Source of the DNA: Artemisia argyi
Taxonomy: Eukaryota > Streptophyta > Magnoliopsida > Asterales > Asteraceae
Direction: 5' to 3'
Assembly: GCA_030686995.1 (NCBI GenBank)
Contig: CM060706.1
Coordinates: 146,229,859-146,293,858, forward strand
Length of the DNA stretch: 64,000 nucleotides
Part shown: positions 9,923-22,342 of the stretch, piece by piece
Position numbering within the stretch: the first letter of the stretch is position 1
How the letters are laid out: each line of letters begins with the position of its first letter
Notes under the pieces: generated by a model
Seen by the model: the letters and a program-made list of their open reading frames with translations, nothing else
Database searches by the model: none
What the model was told of the DNA's origin: nothing
Program-made: the position numbers and the translations under genes

Positions 9923-12900
9923 TATAACACCCCCAATTTTGAAATATTTGCAGCGGAATAAAGATTGGGTGTTACTTCACAGCTCATAGTTTTTCAGTAG
10001 AAAATGATTTTTCTAAAACATTTATCATTCGAAGTTTTGTAAATATCAGAGTTTTAAAAATGAGGTCCCAGTGGTTTTAAAATTTGTTAAATAGGTTTTC
10101 GAATGATAATAAAATTTTATAGCCTTTGTAAGAATTTCGTGCTCTTCCGTCCCGTCCTTGCTCCTGTTAGGCCTGAGATAAACATGCTAAAAGTCAACAA
10201 AAATTGAGTGATATTCATAGGTTTAAGTTTAAAAGATTGAACACAAGTTATAAGTGATAATTGCACCGTCATACAATTATAAGTTGAAAACAGTTGTTAT
10301 TGCATTAAGCTCATGACACTCATCCGATTAACAGATCTCATCACGAATGATGGATTATAGTAACAGGGGCCCTCGGGATAGGTCCTTGCCAGTAACCTAT
10401 TAGATTTCAAATAAAGTGCGTCCGGTTGTTTTCTCAACGCCCAAACGGGGATGGTCAATCCCTAATAGATCTATCTACAATTATTTACGTTCACCTCTCT
10501 GGGTGACTAAGGCTCATGATATATATAAATATGACGTAAGGTTTAATAATAAAAATAATAACGATAGTTTGAAATAAAGCGTAACGTTTAATAATAATAA
10601 TAGTTTGAAAATAAACGTAACGTTTAATAATAATAATAGTAATAATAATAATAGTTTGAAAATAACGTAACACTTAATAGTAATAATAATAATAATTTGA
10701 AAATAAACGTAACGTTTAATAATAGTAGTAGTAATAAAAATAATAGTTTGAAAATAACGTAACGTTTAATAGTAATAATAGTAATAAAAATAATAGTTTG
10801 AAAATAAACGTAACGTCGCTACGTGAAATTGTAAAAATGGAAAGTAAAAATAAAAATATTAATTTTATATATATATATATATATGACCCTTGTATTTTCT
10901 AAAAATTTACGCTTTTTACCCTAACGGCGTTAGCGTTACGCCGTTAGTCCAAAATTAAATATATTTATATTTTACGTCCAAGACTTTATATTTCTTACAC
11001 CTTTCACCCTAGAGTTTATAAAAATCATTTTTCACCCTTTAATTTACGAAATGACATTTTATACCGAAACTTTGAAAAGTTGACACCTTTAACCCGATTT
11101 TTGTAAAATTTGCAAATCTAGTCCAAAATTCATAATTTCAAAACTTAAGGTTTTTATTTCTTAAATAGTTTCAAAACAGCTTATTGAGCTTATTCTACCA
11201 GCTTATTAGTTCGAAAAGTTAATTTGATAGCTTATGGGCTTTTAACGAAATGTAAGTCCCGTTAGTGTTTTTAAATCCAATGGGCCTACGAGGGTTTTGG
11301 GCTAAAGTTAGGAGTATAAAAACGTTGCCAAACTGCTTATTACCTCAGCTTATTTGATCGGCTTATTTTGAAATGATTGGGCCTTAAGGCCCAATCGACA
11401 TACTTAGTTTTTCTGAGTTCGTTCCTAAGTCGATTTGCTTTGTGATTTTCATAGGTTCAAAACACGATTTTAATTACAAAGTTTCTATACGAAAATGATT
11501 GTTTGCCATGGGGTCTATTAGTTTGTGAAATAAAATGGCATGCTCGTTAAGTAGATTTTAAAAATATACGTGCGTTTTGGGTTAGCATGGGACGAGTTTT
11601 TATAAAAACAAAGACTTAGAAAATTTTAATAGTTTTCGATACTTGTTGTGGTACGCTATGAATGTACTCCAAATTGGTTCGTACGTAGCTTTTTAGTTTC
11701 AAAACTCTACATAGTTTATTTGTTAAGGTGTGAAATATATAGACGAACGTAATATATATATATATATATATGTTGTATATTTAGTTTTCGAATAAAGAGA
11801 TGCAATTGTGTGTGTCGCGTATAAAAATAATGCAAATGAAAGTTTTATATAAATATTGAAAAGAGTTTTGTTAGGACTTACGACACCAAAATGGTGGGTA
11901 AAACAAGACGTAGAGTCAAGAAGTGTGTGAGATGAGTACGTAGTGTGTATGTGTGCTCGACTAAGGTTCACAAACAACAATTTGTTTCTCCTAAACTCCA
12001 CCCGATTACTTTGAAATCCTACCCAAGCTATTCAACCCAAGAACTAGACTAGAGACTTAATATTTTTGGTGAGTTTTTGGTTGCATGTAAATGAGAAATG
12101 AAGGCTTGCATGCATGGCTACTTATATATGAAATTTTTGGAGTATCCTAGTGATCAAAATTAATGAGATGTGATGTTGGAGTGTTATAATGACTAAAATT
12201 TATTAGATAGGACGTTAACGTGTGTTCTAAAGTGTTGAAAGTGTATGACACAACATGTCCTTCTATTTGTTTTCTAGCCATCGACATACACCAAAGCTAA
12301 AAAGGAAACGTGTGGGTTTTATTATAAATAGGATGGTACCTTTGAGTTTGTATTAAAAAAACATGTAGTACTTGCCTAGATCATATAATATATAGTTGTG
12401 TGTGCATGAAATGAGGGAGTACACTTTTGTTTGTAAAATGCATGTCGACATATCTATTTCTTTCAAAAGGAACGTGTGTTTTGTGATTATAAAATGGAAT
12501 GGTACTTGCAAAAATGGATTTTAAAATTGGTGTAGTACTTGCCTAGGACTTTAATATGTGTATTGTGTGAGCATGAATCAAGGAAGGTACATTTTGTTTT
12601 TAAAACATATGTCGACTACTCTTTTTATTTAGTAACCGATTTGTAATTTTGGCTTAGGACTGGAGATGATTAATCAAGGTAATATTTAGACATGAGATTG
12701 AGTTTAGAAATGGTTTTAGGACTTAATAGAAACAAACGGGGTCTAAAACGGTTTAGTTTTGGATTAGTTGAAATTATATGAAATCGTTTTTGGACAAAAC
12801 ATTTTGCCTAGTAAAAATGTTGTTAGACTCGACATGGGAAGCTAAAAATCGACACACTCAAAGTTGGCTAGGTGAGAAAAGAGAATGTGTAAAAATATGT

Positions 12901-13546
12901 GTGAGTCGTGTGTAAGAATAGGTAGTACGAGACTCGTTTCTGGCTTGGTCTAGTCGATGGTTAAGAAAATAAAAATATGGTAAATGGGCTAAATTGGTTT
13001 TGGGCTGTGAATAGTAACAGGCCGAGAAATGTGTTGGGCTTAGGGTGAGATTTAGGGTCCGGTTAGATGTAAATTAGGATTAGTAATTAATTAATTGTGA
13101 TTAGTGATAAGTTTAGAAATTTATTAGTGAAACGTTTACGTGAGTTTGAGAGTGAATAGTGTTTCGTGAATAGTAAAACTTTTGAAAAACATCTCAATAT
13201 CACTAAGCGACTCTAAAAACGATGAATAGTGAAATGATGAATAGTGTTTTGTGAATAGTAACCGATGAATAGTAATTTTGAAAAATGTCTCGAAAATGCA
13301 GGTTCGTAATGAATAAAAGAAAATTTTTATATTCTCGCAATTTTAGACTATAGTGGTATATGTGTGAGCATCGTTCCAAGCAAAAAGAATCATGAATATC
13401 GTAGTGATTTTAAGTAACATAGCATATTTGATAATAAAATATATAAAAAAAATTTGTTATTGGTAAAAACGTTATTAATTTACGTAATGATATATTAGTC
13501 CTTGATTTACTTTTACTATTTATAGGAAAATTTACGGGGGATTACA
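9923..13546 (-). repeat. element C 5' LTR (3,624 bp, internally deleted)
   Basis: This is collinear with 2432-6383, except that about 330 bp corresponding to 3032-3370 are missing at 10520, joined at an 'atat' microhomology. The deletion removes the LTR splice-donor region. The first base pair of the LTR is TA rather than TG (g to a at 9924). A TATA-like box lies near 12122-12130 (minus). Confidence 0.9.
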
Positions 13547-13551
13547 TTGTA

Positions 13552-14036
13552 CCCTTGTAAAAGAACTCGACATCTAGATTAGTGTCGGTAAATGTGTATA
13601 AGCGACGTGTAAGGTTTTCTCCGCCGGTGAAAGGAGCTTGTTGACTAGTGAAAGAAACTCTCGAGTTGGATACTCGGGGCGTGGACGTAGGGCAAGGAAA
13701 AAGAGTCCTTGTAGCCGAACCACGATAAATACTCGTGTTGTGGTTTGATCGTTTCTTTCTTATACTTGCATGTTATATATTGTGTTTGTGTATATATCTT
13801 TGATCAAAACGGAAAGTTTCAAAAGATAATTAAACAAGTTAAAAAGAGTTTAAACGGTAAACTATTACCCCCCTTCTAGTTTTCCACACGTTGTTTGAAG
13901 TAATATCAATCGTATGTTTAATATACTTGCATTGACAAAACGATTACACATTACATTTACATATTGACAAGTTCATTACACATTTACATTCACATATTGA
14001 CAAAACAATTTCTACAAACATTAACAAAAACAATAA

Positions 14037-14067
<31 letters not shown>

Positions 14068-14197
14068 AAAAAGGACGAGTTGCAGAATCACAAACCTTGT
14101 CATGCAGATGAGGAGGTGGTGAATGGCGAGGCATGGCGAGCTACAACGAAGGCCACGTTGGAGTGGCGAGCTCTAACAACGAGCGGCACCTCTGGCT
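13552..14197. repeat. right part of the split copia-like LTR, then unassigned DNA
   Basis: 13552-13900 continues the LTR-like sequence interrupted at 2431, ending near a cccccc tract (13868). 13900-14197 has no gene. It holds a (GA)n tract (about 14037-14064) and short repeats of 'cattgacaaaa'. Confidence 0.4.
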
Positions 14198-14336
14198 CTT
14201 AGTATCTTGAACTTGGCAAACCGGATCATTTAGTACCCTGAACTTTTAAAGGTATAGAATAGTACTCTGAACTTGTCAAACTAGAATTACTACTACCCTA
14301 TACTAAATTATCTTCATAATATATTATTATTATTAG

Positions 14337-14416
<80 letters not shown>

Positions 14417-15084
14417 CTAAAAAAATCAATTTACTAAGGCCTAATGTAATATAAATGATTTGTAGTTAAACTTAGGAGAACTAATCCATTTTTTTTTTAA
14501 ATTTAGTTTATAAAAAGTGAATTTAATGCTCTACGTTTGATACATAGATAATCCGTATTATATCTAAGTGTTTGTTTCAAATATTTTTGAGACAATAACA
14601 ATATAACTATTTATTTGTTCATATGCATATATTAAATTAAAAATTAAAAAAACTCTTATATACTCAGTTATAACTTGATTTAAAAATTACTTGTAGCAAA
14701 CATTTAATAATATAATACGAAGATATATTAACAGTAATGTTTTAAAAATATTTTAGAAATAAGCACTACATATATATTCTTTATACTATAAATAATCAAT
14801 TACGTAGTATAACAGTATATTAATTTTCAAAAAATTAAAAATAATTAAATATTCAGAAAATATATATATATATATAATATGACTAGACAAAGTTTTACTA
14901 TAAATTATTTGTTAAAAAAGACTTTAATAATTTAGTTTTTAGAAAGAAACAAAAAATAATTAATTGTTGAGTTAATTAGAATAGGGTAGTAGAAATTTCA
15001 TTTTGTCAAGTTCATGGTACGATTATGCACTTTTAAAAGTTTGAGATACTAGATGATCCAGTTTGCCAAGTTTGAGGTACTAAG
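14198..15084. mobile_element. non-autonomous long-TIR DNA element (MULE-like)
   Basis: Terminal inverted repeats of about 105 bp: the left begins CTTAGTATCTTGAACTTGGC and the right, reversed, CTTAGTACCTCAAACTTGGC. The arms are about 80 % alike by eye and both run to 'ctactaccctat'. The interior has no ORF and includes a (TA)n tract (14339-14414). Long TIRs and an AT-rich core suit a Mutator-like or foldback element. I could not find a clear target duplication. Confidence 0.6.
14339..14414. repeat. (TA)n microsatellite
   Basis: An uninterrupted TA tract within the long-TIR element. Confidence 0.95.
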
Positions 15085-15276
15085 GGCACTGACAACGTAT
15101 TCGGCAAAGGCAGCGGGATCAGCGGCATCACTCGGTATCCCCATTGCCAGCCTCTCGGCATGATGGATTCGGCAAGGCCTGCGGGATTCTTTACAGATTC
15201 GGTATAATGTTGAGCATTCAATTTTTTGACCGTTTCACATTAATTATTGTTACCGTTTGATGGCTTTTTCAAACTA

Positions 15277-15313
<37 letters not shown>

Positions 15314-16355
15314 CGGCGAGTTAGAGGGACGGAGGTTGTGTGGTGGTTTTGTTCAAACTGGTTTTGTGTGGTAGTACATACAAGTATATTAAGGTCAAAA
15401 GTCAAAAGTCTTTTAATACTCTTTTCTATGTGCTAGAACTAGATGGAAGCATTCACATTTGTTTTTGGGTGGTTTTGTTTTAATTTCTTTTATTAATAAA
15501 ATTTAATGTTTTTAATTAAATTGTTAAATATAATTATTAATTTAAAAAAAAAAAAAAAAAAAAAAACTCAAAGCATGGTTAGGCATCACATTGCCACTAA
15601 AAATATGTACTTAGGCATGGTTAGGCATGAAATGTGTTGTATTCAATCTATTGGCTAATTATAATTTAGTTTGAGGTATTGTTAGGCAACATTGCCACCC
15701 CTTAATATGTGTTTTAGGCTTACTGATTAATTTCATGCATTCCTTTTAACAATTTGTTTTTTCATTAATTAACAAGCAATTACCATTGTTCAATTTGTAA
15801 CTGTTAACTACCCATGTTTTTACATTGTATTGATCATGCTACTAAAAAGTTACAAAGAACAATTTGAGAGGTGGAACATGAAGTTACCTACGATAAACGT
15901 CATGCTCCTTGGAAGAACACAAGACTACCGTTGGTATGACATAAATAACATACATTTCAATTACGAGTATTAATTTGGAAATTTAAATATTTTTAGAGCT
16001 CTTCCAACATTGAGTCAAAATCAAGAAATGTGTCATGTGAATCTAGTCAAAGCTTGGCAGTTGGCAGCACCCCTGATTTTTAAATGAACCAGATTTGATC
16101 TCCATTACTCATATTTAAATCATACAAATAAAAAATAATGACACCAAATTTCGGACTGTCATCATATTTATAATTTTTTCTCCTCAACAAGAACTCATAA
16201 ACAACTATCCTATGCCATTAACTATTGAAAAAAATATCATACTTATACAGCTACTATTGTATAACCTTAGAATTGCCTTATCAAAACTAATAGATGACAA
16301 TTTTGTTGGGGCAGTTTCATTAAATTGTGCCCGCATTTCAGAAAAAAATAAGGCA

Positions 16356-16404
<49 letters not shown>

Positions 16405-17530
16405 TTAAATATCTTCCGTTTTTCTAATGTGTTTTGATATTTGTTGTCTTAAGTGTTATGTTTAAAAATTAAAGACGTGCATCAAGGGTGATACATTCAC
16501 TTGCTAGGGAACAATTAAATTTACGAGATAGTTAATTATTTTGAATGTATAAACAATTAATGTATGTCGGGATTTTTTAACATAATCTTAAGAGCTATGT
16601 TAAACATTTTCCTTTCCTAATAATCTTTCAATTTTATATAACAATACGTTTCTTGATTTTTTTTGACATTTTACCAGGGTAAAAAATCACTTTTACCCAA
16701 AAGAATATACGCAGTTTGAATCACTAGCATTTCCCTCAAACTAAAATTAATAAGAAAACATTTTTTATTACTTATTCATATTAAGTTGTTTGCTTTGCAA
16801 TAAAACATATTCAGATTCAGCAAGTTTCTGGCAAAAAATATAAACCACTAATTCACGTAACAAAGTTAAATATCTACTTTCCTTTTAGAGAATTTTGTTA
16901 TACTGTACAACTTTATTTTCTTATAATGTCGTACTACCCAAACAAAAATATTACTGCATGATCTTTTTTCATTCAAACTGTCACACGAACACACATTATA
17001 CGTGTCAGAATTTTGTGAGGGAAGTTTAGAGTAAAATGCAAAGTTTAGAGTAATTATTTGGTTATAACAAAAAAATAGTCAAAAATCTTATCCTTAATAG
17101 TAGTCATTTTTCATTTTCTTGAGGTAATGTTATGATTTCAAAATGATGAATACGCAATCAAGGATGAAACAAGGTAACGTGTCAAGAAATAAGTGGTGCA
17201 AAGTGGGGTGGTGTCTTGGACCTAGCATAAAAACTTTACTTTCGGTCAAACAAATGACCAGATATGGCCGAACTCCAGTACAGTCAAACAAACACACTCA
17301 CTGTCAAGGTCAAGCTGTTTCCTCTTTTTTTTAGTATTTCATTTCTTTGTTTACAAAATTGGACCCCACATACCCTTACCCACACGACACACCACTTCAA
17401 TCTTTAATCACCTTATAATATTCCCCTGATTTATAAAATTTACCCCTCTAAGTTCATCATGTTTGCAAAAGTGTTCATAGTTAATTACTTGTAGATATTT
17501 ATCGGGGAACCAACAAAATTACGCGCTTAA
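15085..17530. other. intergenic, simple repeats only
   Basis: No gene is supported. It contains a GC-richer patch (15095-15190), poly(T) at 15278-15313, poly(A) near 15543-15567 and a (TTA)n tract at 16358-16404. A 63-codon frame at 17143 has no family resemblance or leader and is not called. Confidence 0.5.
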
Positions 17531-17691
17531 GGAGGTGTTTGGTAAAGCTTATATGAGGCTTATGAGCTTATTTGTTTTCCGGTTATATATCATAAGCCTC
17601 AATTTTACAGCTTATTTGAAGACTTAGGGCTTATATAAGCCAAAATCACATAAGCTCATAAGCCCATATATAAGTTTAAAAAAACACCCCC
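17531..17691. mobile_element. Tourist/PIF-Harbinger-type MITE
   Basis: The 161-bp element starts GGAGGTGTTTGG and ends AAACACCCCC, with a flanking TAA duplication (17528-17530 and 17692-17694). Its interior is largely self-complementary (gcttatatgaggcttatgagc versus taagctcataagc). A 3-bp TAA/TTA duplication is the PIF/Harbinger hallmark. Confidence 0.75.
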
Positions 17692-18892
17692 TAAAAGTAA
17701 TCACAAATTGCTTCCCGTAAAATTGAACTTGGGACTCAGTTGAAGCAGTAAACTGGTAAACAGATGAGTTTTTCTCTGTTCAGGTTATCTAGAGAGGACA
17801 TACCTTTTTGACTCAGATTTTTTACGTGATCTCACCGGATTAATACAAAAAATATTTCCGGCCATTACTAAATCACCCTCAAATGTACATCTAGTTACTT
17901 TTGACTCTTAACTTCTTATAAAGAAACTTGGGACACAACTGCTCTGTGAATAAACTACGCCTTTTATGGTTATGATTCCCGCAACTACTAGTGTGGTGTG
18001 TATTATTTACTAAACTTATCATTAAGTATTGTCAAATCAATTATTATGCTAGGATGAAAGTATGTATGGTTTGGATGTGTGTTTTCTAGTTTAAAATGAA
18101 GGGTAGATGAGTCTTCCAAATTCTCTTCCAATGAGAATCAAAGTTTACATTAGGAAAAATGGAATAAAATCTTTCGTGAACATATTTTTAAAATTATTTA
18201 GAGATTCTTTTGGAGAAGAGTAGAAGACCATGGATTTTATGGTGTTGGAAATGATGTTTGCCTAGTAAACAAGTGCTCCTAGTATAATTGAGAATTAAAT
18301 TCCTTTCGTTTTTTGGGAGTATATATTATATATTGGGTTTTAAGCATTATAATATCATTATAGACATGGACAAAACTTTCCATGGCACTAGTGTTGATTT
18401 CTTTACTAAGAGATGATAATGAAAAGTTAAGCATGCAACAGCAATATTCACATGGAATCTTAACTGAGCCTAGTGTAACAAAATTTGTCAGTAATTTCAA
18501 GGTTGTAAATTGTGCTATCTAATTAAGATTATTTGACTCGACTATCTAAATATTCTTTAAAAAAGTAATGAGAATGATAATGACTCTTTCACAATATCAT
18601 TGTCTTGTATGGACTCATGGTATATCACATATTCACATATACTTGTTCTTCAAGTGCATATTCTGTAATACGGAGTATTTCTTTTTAATGAGATCATAGA
18701 GATGGTGAACATTTACTTGATGGAACTTTGACAACTCATTGTATATCTATTCGATTATTGATGGAACATGTTAATGTCTTTTGATCCAACATGATATATA
18801 GGCATTTATGATGCAAAATCATTGCTTTGATTTTTATAGTGATGAAATAGCTATAAATCAACTAGTACGATTCACGATATTGTAAATGATAT
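17692..18892. other. intergenic
   Basis: AT-rich DNA with no recognisable gene or element other than the left copy of the SINE target duplication at its end (18876-18892). Confidence 0.5.
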
Positions 18893-19103
18893 GAACCACT
18901 CAAGGGTGGTTTAGTGACAAGAGTACTTGTGGCTATCAGACTAAAATATGTAAGGTCTCAAGTTCAATTCCTGCTAGTTGCAAATAATCTTGAAATGGCT
19001 ATGCCAACCTTCTAAAAAAGGAGGACTTTAACTGGTTTGAGTCTGTGTGGCGGTAGATTCACACCATGTGAATTAGTTGGCAAAAAAGTCGAAAACCATA
19101 AAA
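18893..19103 (+). mobile_element. tRNA-derived SINE with 17-bp target duplication
   Basis: The 211-bp insertion is flanked by a perfect 17-bp duplication, gatattgtaaatgatat (18876-18892 and 19104-19120). Near its 5' end are a pol III A-box-like word (ggtttagtgacaagag) and a B-box-like word (caagttcaattcctgc). The 3' part ends in an A-rich tail (cgaaaaccataaa). This is the anatomy of a plant tRNA-derived SINE moved by LINE-type target priming. Confidence 0.85.
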
Positions 19104-19120
19104 GATATTGTAAATGATAT

Positions 19121-19424
19121 CACAATGGAAGTGGAAATAATGAAAGTTGAAGGGGTGATAGTGAAAGATATGATGACATTGAGATGTGTTCATGGGAAGT
19201 TTTACGAGATATGCTCACTTTTATACGGTCTCGGTTCGTGCGTGTGGCCTGGCTAACCCAGTACTCCTCGTGCGGCGTTTTATTCACAAGACTTGACTAC
19301 AAAAATCGAATCACGTGCGCCAATTCACATTACTCTTTTCTCATTTGTTCTTCATTCTAAATTAACTACTTTTTTTAATCACTAATTATAATTCTAGAAA
19401 AAAGATGGCTAATTATTATTTTAT
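19121..19424. other. intergenic
   Basis: No gene or repeat recognised. Confidence 0.5.
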
Positions 19425-19989
19425 ACTAGCAGGGGTACTCGAGCGTTGCAGGGGCGGGTAGCCTGAAATTAAATTTTTCGGTTAATCATGTATTTTTGTT
19501 TATTATGTTCTTTTTGACAATAAATTTACAGATATTAAGAATTTCGTTTAGGCCGTGCCCGTTCGGGCTCGAGCCTGTTTGGCCCGCTCCCTTTCGGGCT
19601 TAAGCCCATTGCCCGTTCGGGCTTGAATATTTGTATAATGTGTTTTATTATTTGTATTAGTGACATTTAATGTAGGAATTGTGTTTAATTTGGTTGTACA
19701 ATATGCTTGATAATTTGTATTTGTGATGTAATGAGTGTTTTAATAATTGTATTAATTGTATTTATTGACCAATTAATTAATTGACTACATTAAATATCAT
19801 TAATATGGTGTTTTTTTTTAATTTGTGCATATAAGTTATGTACATTATGCTTCTTGTCATGTAAGTTTGAAAATTATGTGCATTAAAATGGTGTACATGC
19901 ATCTTTCCTATAAAAAAAATATTTTTGGTCTTAAATATTTTAAGACTTTTAAATATAGATGTCCTAAATACATTATAAGGTAGTATAGA
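19425..19989 (-). mobile_element. non-autonomous Helitron
   Basis: On the minus strand the element begins TCTATACTACCTTATAATG (5' end at 19989). It ends with a GC-rich hairpin region (cccgcccctgcaacgc...) followed by CTAGT (rc of 19425-19429). TC at the 5' end, and a short GC hairpin about 10 nt before a CTRRT 3' end, are the diagnostic Helitron termini. There are no Rep/helicase ORFs. The 5' end is shared with the element at 27494-27763. Confidence 0.7.
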
Positions 19990-21601
19990 TTTTTATTCAT
20001 ATAATTTGTTAATATGATTTAATTTTAAAAACTTTGTTGGGAGATTTTTTAACAACTATTTTGTGCGACATAACTGATACTTTATTCTTACAAAAAAAAA
20101 AAAAAAAAAAAAAAAAAACAACAACAACAACTTTGTATTGTTATTTTGGTTGTCCTAAACTGAATATTCATTCTCAATTGCAAACAATCATATTGTCTTT
20201 AAGTGTGTAAATACGAAACTTCATTGGTGCATAAATTAGTTATCTAAAAAATTATTAAGGTACGTCTTTTTTTAAAGGTGCATTTAATTTGGACGAAGAA
20301 AAGTAGAATACGCCGTATCTAAGAATTTAGATACGTTGTACCCGAATTATTAAATATGATACGCTGCATCTATTATAAAAACGCAATACGCCATATCTAG
20401 TAAATTAGACGCACAATATGGTTTAGTTTAGCAAAATATAGCAGACAAAAACAGAATGCAGAAAACACAAAACATAAAAATCAAACAAAACAAACAAATC
20501 AAGCAAACACAAAAACAAGAAAAAATATAGAAAGATACAATGAATACAGTTATACAATATACAAAAAAGATTAAATTAAGTTAAACCTAAATAAAAATAC
20601 TAACAAATACAAATATTAAACAATTCACTCCCACTATTTTTTGCGAAACTAATATGATTAATATTCTTTATTTTTTTTCAAAATACTTTATATCATCATA
20701 ATGTTAAAGCACATATGTTGGCTAACAAAACTATTGCTTAGATAGAAAAAGCCTCTTTTTCTTTTCACTACATCCAAATATCGATAAAACTGCATAGAAT
20801 GATGCACATGTGTTGAGGACCCATTTAACCCAAAGTCACATGGTGAGGGCTATTTATGTCATTTCACTAATTCTGGAATTTATAATTTCGTAATCAAAAG
20901 CATTTGAACTGGAAACATCAAGTAGACACGTGTTACCATTACCACGTGCGGAGCGGTCTAAATGGCTCAAGTATCGGTCCCAAACACTATTACATCAAAC
21001 GAATTTTTTAATTTGAATAACATTATTTTTAAAGTATGTTTTGAAATAAAAGTTAAATATTTTCCAATTAAGCAGTTATATTGGTTGATTTTACCAGCTA
21101 GTAAAATACTACTATATTATTAGTGATTAATAAACGTTAAAGTTAAATAAAAACAATTCACAAAAAATTAATCAAATTTATTTTTATAAAAAGTTAAAAA
21201 TACAAAAATGTTTAACAAAAATTATTTATATACTTAAATTTACCATAATCTATACTACTTATAAAACCTAAATACTCTTATAAGTTAAAAATTCTTAAAA
21301 TGTGATATGCTCAAAATATTTTTTTATTAAAAAATGATAATAAAATCTAGCACTCAATTAATTTTATTTTATTTTTTTTATTTATTATTATTTTTTTTTT
21401 TGAAATTATTGTCTTTTGAAAATATTGTTGTGAATAATGTATCAAGTTTATCATATTGCATCTAAAATTACAAACTTCAGTCAAAGTTTTAAATTGTTGT
21501 GAATAATGTAGCAAGTTTATAATATTGCATCTAATAATACTAAAAATTACAAACTTTAGTCAAAGCTTTAAATAGTAATTGCATAAAAAGGTAACCTCTT
21601 A
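19990..21601. other. intergenic
   Basis: AT-rich. Poly(A) lies at about 20092-20118. A small patch at 20305-20415 repeats 'tacgccgtatct' and includes a hairpin (GTATCTAA/TTAGATAC). No gene seen. Confidence 0.5.
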
Positions 21602-21798
21602 CTACCTGCGTCTTATATTAAGTGTTCACAATGGAATATTTGAATGTCTTAAATTAAGTGTTCACTTGTATCTTTCAACCAATAAGATGAGACTTTAGTG
21701 GGTAAAAATAATATTTGATTGGTGGAGAGATTAATTAATGGAACCTCTTAAAACTTTATGTATTATGAAAATAGACATTGAATATAAGACGGAGAGAG
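21602..21798. mobile_element. Stowaway-type MITE
   Basis: The 197-bp element has termini CTACCTGCGTCTTATATT and, reversed, CTCTCTCCGTCTTATATT. It is flanked by the TA dinucleotide (21600-21601 and 21799-21800), typical of Tc1/mariner-derived Stowaway MITEs. It lies about 545 bp upstream of the PUB gene. Confidence 0.8.
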
Positions 21799-21800
21799 TA

Positions 21801-22342
21801 TTATTCAAAAAATAATATAGAGAAAAAGAAACATTATTTTGTTTATATTTTTTTTCAAGGGTACAATATAAAAATAAAAATCATACAGATTTTAATATAC
21901 ATTCATGACTTCTTTGCTTTATTGCTTTGTGATAAGGGCATTCAACCTTTGCCCTTAAATTAAAATTCTCTCAACACACACAGGTTCTTCCGATCTGGGT
22001 CTCTTTCAATTTTCATTATTCATTTATTTAATTTAATAAAACCAACCCCTATTATTTTAATCACATAACCTCACTTTTAAAAAAGGTCATTATAGATCTA
22101 TGTGTTTGTTTAATAATTATTTATTTATATATCCATTGACTGTTCCTCTATTGGTTTTATGATTCAATACCTTTTTAAACCTTTGAATACGACACCTTTG
22201 ATTTTAGTGTGATGAGTCTTTTGACCAAAAGTTGAAAATTTTGTTAAAGTGACTCGTACCACATTTCCAGTTTTCCACCCACATTTTTATTTTCTTTCTT
22301 TGTGTTCTTGATAAAATTATAATATCATAAAATCATAAAAGA
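21801..22342. other. upstream region of the PUB gene
   Basis: Presumed promoter and 5' UTR of the PUB30/31-like gene. The DNA is AT- and CT-rich. I could not single out a confident TATA box. It is bounded upstream by the Stowaway MITE. Confidence 0.4.

Larger units (their letters stand above)
2432..13546 (-). mobile_element. element C: defective Ty3/gypsy LTR retrotransposon
   Basis: The element is bounded by the 5-bp target duplication ttgta (2427-2431 and 13547-13551). LTRs lie at 2432-6383 and 9923-13546 and begin and end TG(TA)...CA. Orientation is minus: the initiator-Met PBS sits beside the right LTR, and the hairpin plus polypurine-like tract beside the left LTR. The 3.5-kb interior has an upstream ORF, a gag N-terminal stub and two small antisense ORFs, but no protease, RT, RNase H or integrase. 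LTR divergence in the first ~590 aligned bases is about nine substitutions (~1.5 %). It is non-autonomous and would need proteins from a relative. Element D is structurally the closest relative in the window. Confidence 0.9.

Noticed and set aside
17143..17334. 63-codon plus frame
   Set aside because: No recognisable family, promoter or splice context, and typical of chance frames in this composition.
18908..18985. tRNA-like A- and B-box sequence
   Set aside because: No full cloverleaf. It is the head of a SINE bounded by a 17-bp target duplication.
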